DNA from: Anopheles merus
Lineage: Eukaryota > Arthropoda > Insecta > Diptera > Culicidae
Length of the DNA: 64,000 nt
Reading direction: 5' to 3'
NCBI RefSeq assembly: GCF_017562075.2
Contig: NC_054083.1
Location: 9,864,768 to 9,928,767, forward strand
Under the pieces are notes generated by a model. The model did not search any database. It saw only the letters and a program-made list of their open reading frames with translations, and had not been told where the DNA came from. Both the position numbers and the translations under genes were made by a program. This document shows positions 56,745 through 64,000 of this stretch, piece by piece; within the stretch, counting starts at the first letter, position 1, and every line of letters begins with the position of its first letter.

Positions 56745-56815
56745 CAGGGTGTGCTCGGAGAGCGCACCGTGCGAAAGTGCTAGCACTGTGGGAAAGTGTT
56801 AGCACTGTGCTACCC
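56745..56815. repeat. GTGCTAGCAC/GCACTGTG subterminal-type repeats
   Basis: GAGAGCGCACCGTGCG, GTGCTAGCACTGTG and GTGTTAGCACTGTG in succession, the same words as in the array at 45341-45610 and near 61080. It lies about 290 bp upstream of exon 1 of copy A, where the end of that transposon is expected. Confidence 0.7.
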
Positions 56816-56829
56816 TTATAACAATTTTC

Positions 56830-58519
56830 ACTACAAATTCACATCAAAACCTCTTGATTGCAGCAAAACAAGAGGTTTGGTAACATTTTGAACGCATCAA
56901 GGCGAGTAAATACCAAGGTACGTTTTTACTGAGGATTGTATAGTTTCACACATTCGAAATTATTTTCGAATATCATGTTTGATTCAAAGATTGCATAAAA
57001 AAAGCCGCGCTTTTATGTGTGCGCCTTGTCAATGTGGATATGTGTGTGTTACTGTGTGCACCCGGCTTGGCTTGCCATCTTTATTTACCTTTGTGAGTGC
57101 TGTGATTTGTAGGCGGATCTTCTCGCATCCTATCTGCCATGCTGTAATTTTGCTTGCTGGATTGCTGTATTTGGAGAAAAGACAAAGAAGACTGTAAGTA
57201 GAAATTAGAAGTATTAACCTTACCGGTGTTGCGCTGTTCCCGTGGTCACTGTTGTCGGCTAATGGGTGGCATACAAGGACCGTAAAGATATCAGGTCAAG
57301 TTATAAGCCCGTTTTGACAGCTAGGTGGAAGAAGAATCGACGAAGAAAACTGACAGTTAGTTTTCCGCGTTTGGCGAACGCTTCAAGTTTTCGAAGGAAA
57401 ATTTCCATTTTAAATCACGGGCTGTGTTCTAATAAACTAAAATATTCACCCAAATTGATCTCCACCAAATATTGACCATGCAAAACGTAAACAATCCATC
57501 AATACATATGCAAGCGGAAAACCATCTGTCAAAATCGGAGCCCAGGGGGGGGTTCGCCAAAAGCGCTATAACTACACCTCATTATACATTCCACCTTGGT
57601 GGCATACATCTTCCTACGCTATCAGTGAACAAAATAATCTTCTTAGATGTTTTTTGTTTCTTTTAGATATGGATTCTAAAACCATCGAACCACAGTTGTA
57701 TCATCCAATGTAATTTCGCGAAGTGATAAAATAATGCCATCAAAATCGCTTTCCTCCTCTTGTTCCAGATCTGGCACACTAACTACATCCCGACTTCCTG
57801 TGCTTGTAATAAGCGAAACCAGACCTTTAGTACAAAATGCATATGTACCCCGTTCGTTAGACAATTCGCTCGACGCTGGTGCTTCATCGAAAACCCGTCT
57901 TCCTACTATAGAAAACCCCCAATTATAGAATACCCCTTTCCTTCAATTGTTAAAATTGCTTCTAGTTTAATAAAATAACCAAACTGCTAGTATGTATATG
58001 GTTGACATGTTCTAATCATCGTTTATTAGTCCGATATATTAACAGTTTTAAAAGCCCCCTTCCCTATTAGTGTATAAATATTGCAGAATTAATGTAACAA
58101 ATTCTACAATAAATATAATCCAGCTAGCACCACGTGGAGGTTGGGATAGGAGTTCAAAGATGCATTAAAGCGTCAAAGCATTTGCTAGCCAGCAGAAAAA
58201 GCAAAAAAAAAAAGGAAAATTGTCCAAGCATTGCTGCCTTGCATCGAACAATTAAAACGTCTTAAGCTATCTTAATGAAACCCTATCGAACCTATTCAGC
58301 TAAAGTATGTAGTAATGGACTGAAATGATACCCTATTCCTTCATCTAATGAAATTGCTACAAGCTTACACATCACACTCTATATAGGAACCCTACCTAAT
58401 TCTTTTGATAAATCTGCTATTTCACCTTCGTAATTAAATATGATATCTGAACTACACGGAGTACTAAAGCTGACTTTCTTCTTCTTTAAAAAATGTCCTA
58501 TTATGTAAACCTTTCCAGA
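56830..58519. other. No gene recognised
   Basis: Plus-strand frames at 56979-57197, 57266-57475 and 57734-57978 are short and motif-free. Part of 58290-58519 may be the 3' continuation of copy B (KGLHN-like frames), but it is too degraded to call. Confidence 0.35.
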
Positions 58520-60810
58520 TTCTTCTAATGCTGCACTATACCGATGATCTCCCTATCCTTCGTCAAAAACCATCCATTCCTATTACCTTTCCTTAACATT
58601 AAACCTTCTTTAACGAATAAAATTACTTCCTCTCCTCTGCATTTGAAACTGGGATACTGTTTTTCCTCCTTTCTAACTGCTACTTGTATTTCCCTAATCA
58701 CAGCAAGCCTGGAAACTATTTGATTTAATATTCTTGGTCCTGGTCTAACTAGCCTTTTCATAAACTGCAGCGTTTTCTCACAATCATATGTTGAAATTTC
58801 TGGAAGGGGACCTAAATTTTGAACGTCTTTTGTGACGTGTAAAAGGTTATGGACATTACTAGTTAAATTATATTTGGTGTATTTTGAACTGTAGTCTAAA
58901 ACAAATTTTTCTAATAATTGACCAGCGTATGTCCAATATTGTTTGAAGAAAGAATGCGAAAGGAAAGTATGAGCTACATAAATAAGTTTAAAATGATCAT
59001 CGCTGAATCGTGGATTCTTCCTAAGAACAAAGGGATACTTATATGATTTAAAAAAGTCCGGAATTAGGTTCCCTTCCAATAATCCACATATTTTAAAGAC
59101 CTAACACCTCGATGTATCTCTGCTGGCAATTCTATTCTAGCTAAAATCTTGTTTATCTTTTCCTGCTCTGCTGCTGACCATGCTGGAAACCCTTTATAAC
59201 CTCCTTTATAACCCTTAAGCAATTTCTTCAATGCCCCTAGATGAAACAAGTGTAAATCGTCTGCAATTGACATCTGAACTACTATATTAAATTCTTTTAA
59301 GTTTAATAGCGGAGTATGGTGCTTCTGGTGTCCTATTGGGTGGGTTCCATCGCGAAAATCATCGTCGATCCTCTCCTCAGCAACGCCTTCAAATATCATC
59401 TTCCGTGCGTTCTTATCGAATTTTCCTACGATTTTGCACTTTATGCAACCGCAAGCACCGTTAAAGTATGTTACACCCTGAAAAAAGACATATATATTAT
59501 TTACTTTTTCATCTCTGTATTATTCTACATTGCTTACCTTTGATGAATGCTCGTGCTGGAGAATCTGCCAGGAAAGCTTTAAGGATGATTTTTATTTTTT
59601 GTTGTTGATAGCAATTCCGTTATCGTGTAGGCGATTCAATTCATCAACGAGTGGGCGCAAGTAGTCCTCGACATTTCCGGTTTGGATAAGCCACAAAACA
59701 CGCCAACCACCAATATGGGAGCTTCTGGGACTTTTACAAGCTTCACAAATGTGGGCCATAGCTGTTTTGGCCCACTGTTAAATAACGGTAGCCCATCTAC
59801 GAATATGTTTTTTAATATTTCGTTCACCGAAGGAGTCAGCTTCCTAAAATGAAACACAGTAGATGTTACCTATGCATTAGTTATTAACATGGTACATGTT
59901 ATCAATCTAAGCACAATCTGTCTTACCGGAAAAAAAACTTAGCATACATTTTGCAATGCCATGAAACCACATTTCACCGCCAGCTACCGCGTATATTTCC
60001 TTGCTCACAGCAACCGGTGTCTTAAGGAGCGTTCTAGAATCGAGAGGAAGAGGAATGTCCGTTGTTTCGCGAACCAAGCGAAGAAGATCATTCGATACTA
60101 AATTAGGTATCTTATGAGATAAAGCCCATACTCTCAACCGCTTGGTCATCAGATGTTGAGCTGGACTATTATTATCCTCATTCAATAGATGATCTTCTTC
60201 ATCTTTATCATCCTCTTCGCTTTCGTTCTCGATGTATTCGATTATTTCATCCTCATCTTCATCATCGGATAAAATGAATACATCCTCCCCCTCCGACAAC
60301 GGGAAATCCAACAGGCACTACTCAGCAACGCCATCAACCACAGCTTCCGGGCCTGAAAATAAAAGACTTTATACTAAATACTTCCATAAAAGCGTACATA
60401 AATTAGTGCATTTGTGATTTGTGCTTTCAGCAAAACACTTTTGAGTTTGCGGTCTGACGCAAAACTTAAAAACGGTAAGAAATGTTTTGCAAAAACTCGC
60501 ATGGTCACCGGCCCAGAGCGTGCACCAAAATGCACAAAAAGTATACGCACTTCGTATACTCACAGTTAAACACAGCACACACTGGTTTCTTTTTAAAACA
60601 ACTATTAAATATAAACTTTATACCGAGTTTAACGTGCGTAAAAGATGATGAAAATCGCTTACCTTGCACTTCCATACTCTTACTCGGACCGGGTTGATTT
60701 TCAGCCACTAATTTCTTCTTCATTTCACCCATTCTAGGCAGTGCTCGCTTCCTTAACAGCCCACTCTTCTTCAACTGCTTTTTTTTGGTCCATTTTCTTC
60801 TCTGAAACAC
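58520..60810 (-). pseudogene. tnp2/CACTA-like transposase, copy B, multi-exon, decayed
   Basis: Minus strand. Exon 1 60810-60663 (148 nt, the same length as in copy A; basic MFQRRKWTKKKQLKKSG start), exon 2 60352-59927 (acidic tract, RLRVWALSHKIPN, GGEMWFHGIA), exon 3 from 59843 (FVDGLPLFNSGPKQLWP; LVDELNRLHDNG; FLADSPARAFIK), then a GCKC region, DGTHPIGHQKHHTPLL (59340), FHLGALKKLLKGY (59245), GVRSLKYVDYWKG (59080) and LTSNVHNLLHVTKDV (58880) to 58525. Lesions: TAG at 60318-60320, indels in the T8 run at 59930, after LSKP (about 59690) and in the A-rich run at about 59600. Copies A and B are well diverged from each other, so they represent separate old insertions or subfamilies. Confidence 0.75.
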
Positions 60811-61059
60811 TTTAAATCTCTTTAAAATCGCACAATATAATTTTCACAAACAACGGCTCGCGAAGCGTCCTCGTTTGTTTTGAACGTGTTTCGAACAATT
60901 TGTTTTGACATTTCTCGCTCTCCTTATGTGAGGCTCTTCGTTTCCACCTTGGTTTCATTCCTCTCTCTCCAAAAATATCCTGCTTCTCCCTCGTCGCAAC
61001 CTGTTTACTTCTACCTCACACCCCGTTTGCCCTAGAAATAAATCCCCATTGTCATATGG

Positions 61060-61146
61060 GTTCGAAGTGCGCACTGTGCGCACAGCACACTTAGGGCAAT
61101 GTGCGTGTGCGCACAGCACACTGAATTGTGCTACTTTACCCAACAC
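61060..61146. repeat. TAGTGTTGGGTAAAGT terminus with GTGCGCAC subterminal repeats
   Basis: On the minus strand it starts TAGTGTTGGGTAAAGTAGCA, close to the MITE end TAGTGATTGGTCAAGT at 24224, followed by GTGCTGTGCGCAC words. It lies about 340 bp upstream of copy B's start codon and may be that element's end or an independent MITE end. Confidence 0.6.
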
Positions 61147-61667
61147 TACTGGTCACTATCGTTAAGACAATTCTTGATGAATGTGTTCCGTTTCAAATAA
61201 TGCATCGAAAATGTACGATTCAGTATGTAACGACCAAGCGTTTTACGGGTGGCGGAAGGTTAATTGGCCGTTTTAATAATATTTAGCACAATTCGGAAGA
61301 GCACACAATTAATTATACACAGAAGTCAGTAGCTTACGTCTGTTCAGTTCAATGTCGCAATAAGAATGGAAAATGATTTTCCGAATATTGAATTAATTGG
61401 AAATGGTGTAGATAAAATTTGAAAAGCACTGTGTGTTATATTGACACGAATCGAAAAAAACGAGGGTAACGGAATACGTCGTTATGATGTAACGTTGGCA
61501 AATGTCATATTCTCTTAAGAAACTCTAATTGATTTTTAACGGCTTTAAAAAACTGTTAATAATCTAATAGAGTTTCTTAAGGCTACTTGGGTTAGTGGGC
61601 CGCTCATTTCTCGTTGAAATGCTATCAACCTACTGCGATGATCGACAGTTAATGAAATGCTTTACGC
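61147..61667. other. No gene recognised
   Basis: About 520 bp of AT-rich DNA. An inverted pair TTCTTAAGAAACTCTA (61511) and TAGAGTTTCTTAAG (61567) makes a short stem. Confidence 0.5.
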
Positions 61668-62244
61668 CAGGACTCCACAGATAACACGGAGCGCAACATC
61701 CCGCTGCGCAAAGCGATCGAAAACTTTTCAACCTCTCGCTCAATGTAGCTAGAGAGCAAGAACCAACAATGATAAAGTGAGGAAAAAGAATAGAGAAGAG
61801 GGGAAGGAGGGGAGAAAGAGATCGTGGGTGTGAACTATTTTTCGGCCATTATCATTTTTGCGCCAACACGGTCGCGTACCGGAGCTTTTTTGTCAAAAAG
61901 ATACATACACATACAGCGCGCTCTCTCGAAATACCGTAAACGCTTCAACCGATCAAGAGCTTCGTTCGGTTCTTCGGACGTTTCTGCTCGCTCTCTCGAT
62001 TGGTTTCGGCGGAAAGCGAGCTAGAAAGCGAGCTCAAAAACTGCTTCAACCGATCAAGAGCTTCGTTCGGTTCTTCGGACGTTTCTGCTCGCTCTCTCGA
62101 TCGGTTTCGGCGGAAAGCGAGCTAGAAAGCGAGCTCAAAAACTGCTCGATTTTGTTGTGCGGGTCCTTTCCCAAGCGTTTTGTGAAGCGTTTGGCAGCTG
62201 TCAGTTGTTATGTTGCGCTCCGTGTTATGCTGTGTGGAGTCCTG
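61668..62244. mobile_element. MITE (577 bp) with about 33-36-bp terminal inverted repeats
   Basis: Left end CAGGACTCCACAGATAACAC (61668 on) and right end complementary to CAGGACTCCACACAGCATAA, continuing with a shared ACACGGAGCGCAACAT. The inside is rich in CGATC and CGCTCTCTCGA words and includes a 101-bp tandem duplication. No clear target duplication (CGC versus CGG). No coding sequence; the ORFs over it are artefacts of the repeat. Confidence 0.8.
61942..62144. repeat. 101-bp tandem duplication
   Basis: Two almost identical units starting GCTTCAACCGATCAAGAGCT (61942 and 62043), differing by T/C in TCTCGATTGG versus TCTCGATCGG. Confidence 0.95.
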
Positions 62245-63054
62245 CGGTGAAAAACTTGCTCAATCTAGCTTATGGTTAGGTTATGCCTGTGGGTCCACTA
62301 CTGCATATTTCAATTCTGCTGTTAAGTGCTTTTGTGTTATATTGTGCATTCATAAAATCCAAACAATAACACCGAAAAGCCGTCAGATAAAATATCTATT
62401 ATTTTGTGGATGATATATAGCAGTAAAACAAATGCTTTAAACTAGTGGACGGATGAAATTAAATAGTATCCACAGATTATTTTTCAAGTCGATCTGTCAC
62501 CCCGCTTGTTATAAACACGACGCTCTTAGACTGTCATGCAGGGACCTGCTGAAATCAATTGCACCTAGTCAATAATCCATTGCTTTTAATCAAAAATAGA
62601 GGATGCTAGTCAAGAATCTATTGCGACTATTCAAAAAAAGTATGCTGCTAGTCTAAACTCAATTGCAAAACCCTGTACCCCGCGACATAAATATTTTGCC
62701 TCTTCTATCAATTGTTGATCAGATGCCATCACACACCTTTAAAAAGGGTTACCGGAAGTCATGTGCCAAACAGTCACTCCAGAAAGCATAAAAATCTGCG
62801 AAGAACGAATTTCCAGTAAAACAGCAGCCATGCATTATGCTGTTACTTGCACGACGCTTATGATGCGCCTCACGACTAGATACAGAAGTTTTCAGAGGTT
62901 TTCTTAATTTTGAGGTACTTTCTTGATTTTGTTTTACGGAAATGTACGTTATGTGATAAGAAGGGGGTTCTACGACACCCTTTTTAAACAGGCGTTTATC
63001 TATTTTCTGAAGCATAGAAACAGACGCGCTTGATTTCATTTTCATTTATTTCTA
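62245..63054. other. No gene recognised
   Basis: A minus-strand frame at 63045-62749 (98 codons) has no known motif. GCAATTG/CAATTGC words recur at 62560-62670 (CAATTGCACCTAGTC, CTATTGCGACTATTC, CAATTGCAAAAC) in a loose repeat. Confidence 0.4.
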
Positions 63055-63174
63055 TCCCATACCCGGTTTTGTTGAAGAATTTCACGGGTTTTCTCGGTTT
63101 TTCACGGAAAAATAAAATTCCAGGCTAAATCCCGGTTTTCCCGGTTTTCTTGGTTGAGTGGCTACCCTGTACTG
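63055..63174. mobile_element. One end of a hAT-type MITE
   Basis: CCCGGTTTTCCCGG-type words run into GAGTGGCTACCCTG at 63160-63173. The complement CAGGGTAGCCACTC followed by AAAACCGGGAAAACCGGGA is a common hAT MITE terminus. The partner end was not found. Confidence 0.6.
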
Positions 63175-63354
63175 ATGACCAGGGAGGCAAATGTGCGCAC
63201 ATTAAAAAAAATCCCAATTTGATACACTAGTTTCGTTTCATGCGTCAATACCTGCAAAGATAGGATTTGTTAAATCTCCAATTTGTAAACTTCTCGTGGT
63301 ACGAATTGTAATTGCACGAGAAAAACTCCGGACCCACCGACTCAGAGTCCGTAT

Positions 63355-63454
63355 CAGTCCGAATGAGTCTGGATCAGTCCGAATGAGTCTGGATCAGTCC
63401 GAATAAGTCTGGATCAGTCCGAATGAGTGTGGATTAATCCGAATGAGTCTGGAT
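63355..63454. repeat. 20-bp tandem array, 5 units
   Basis: CAGTCCGAATGAGTCTGGAT repeated five times with one to three changes per unit, related in sequence to the TCCGGATCAG repeats at 45.1-45.3 kb. Confidence 0.93.
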
Positions 63455-64000
63455 TAGTCTGGAGTGGATGAGTCCTAATGTCAGCGCCTACACGCACGGT
63501 CCAAAACAGCCGAATTCATACAAAATCATGAAAAAGTCTGCGCCTTTGCGTTCCGGCTACTCCGTCGGGTAAAACCGACCTTTACCGAGCCAACCTGAAT
63601 AGTTGTGTTCGTTAAACATGTGTGCGTAACAGGTAGCTGCATTTGTACTGCTTACTTGCCCTATTTCACTGTGATACCGAGCGAAACTCATAGACAACGC
63701 GTCTAGAGAACATGTGTAGCCGTGAGGAAACTTTTCTGTGTCTCTTTTGCCTTATCCTTACCTTTAGATCCTGATGGGTGAAGCATGCATACCTTTCGGG
63801 AACGTTCAGGGTATAAGCTCTGTCCCTCTCATGTTAATGGTGAAGATAGAATCGTCTGCCATCGGCTGTGCATTCGGGCGTGGGCAGGCCCGTGGACACC
63901 GTTTGTACGCAGACAATTAGAACTTGAATTGACGAAATTATTCACGTGATCCGTCGGGACTCGAAGCCGAAGCAAAACCCGATCGGGGTTGTGAGGGGGT
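63455..64000. other. GC-richer window end, nothing recognised
   Basis: About 550 bp, less AT-rich than the rest. It ends in CCCGATCGGGGTTGTGAGGG. It could be the 5' UTR of another LINE whose ORFs lie beyond the window. No similarity can be stated from the sequence. Confidence 0.35.

Noticed and set aside
62749..63045. 98-codon minus-strand ORF possibly from a hAT element
   Set aside because: Close to a hAT-type MITE end, but no BED finger or hAT dimerisation motif can be seen.
63741..64000. rRNA-like GC-rich segment
   Set aside because: No stretch that I recognise as conserved 18S or 28S core sequence.

Overview
This is eukaryotic, AT-rich repeat DNA, most likely from a dipteran and probably a mosquito such as Anopheles. 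That call rests on short GT-AG introns of about 60-70 bp, the mix of transposon clades (CR1-, Jockey-, R1- and RTE-like LINEs, Ty1/copia, Ty3/gypsy, PIF/Harbinger, piggyBac, pogo, Tc1, hAT-like MITEs), three copies of a tRNA-derived SINE ending in (AAG)n, and a degenerate 6-phosphogluconate dehydrogenase gene with a fly-like exon structure. I find no ordinary single-copy host gene, rRNA, tRNA or CRISPR array. The window is a graveyard of nested mobile elements, like pericentromeric or Y-like heterochromatin. Most open reading frames of 60-100 codons are chance.

Layout. 0-2 kb: a PIF/Harbinger element running off the left edge, with an apparently intact four-exon transposase (325 aa) and part of its partner protein. 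2-11.4 kb: relics of pogo-like, copia, Tc1 and tnp2/CACTA-like transposons, a solo LTR with a 5-bp target duplication, and a SINE. 13-15.9 kb: RTE-like and CR1-like LINE remnants. 16-28 kb: a Jockey-like relic split by two CR1-like LINEs in the same direction. The first has an intact ORF1 and an ORF2 broken by one frameshift. The second is interrupted by an 806-bp hAT-like MITE (8-bp duplication) and by a 627-bp MITE. The hAT-like MITE contains a 363-bp inverted copy of the LINE sequence lying next to it.

30.3-32.4 kb: a piggyBac-like relic holding an RTE fragment. 34-44 kb: Jockey-like, gypsy, R1-clade and CR1-like relics. 45.7-51.5 kb: a near-perfect palindrome with arms of about 2.6-3.0 kb around a 172-bp loop. 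Each arm carries a decayed, intron-containing fragment of 6-phosphogluconate dehydrogenase and a second small gene of unknown function. The left arm has a 364-bp MITE whose empty TA target is preserved in the right arm. 52-61 kb: two multi-exon copies of a tnp2/CACTA-like transposase family, both decayed; a third fragment lies at 6.7 kb. 61-64 kb: a 577-bp MITE, a hAT-like MITE end and a 20-bp tandem array.

The most notable items are the palindrome, which has the architecture of a long-hairpin (endo-siRNA) locus carrying host-gene sequence; the MITE that captured a neighbouring LINE segment in inverted orientation; the two LINEs that share a near-identical 5' third and then diverge abruptly; and the intact Harbinger transposase.
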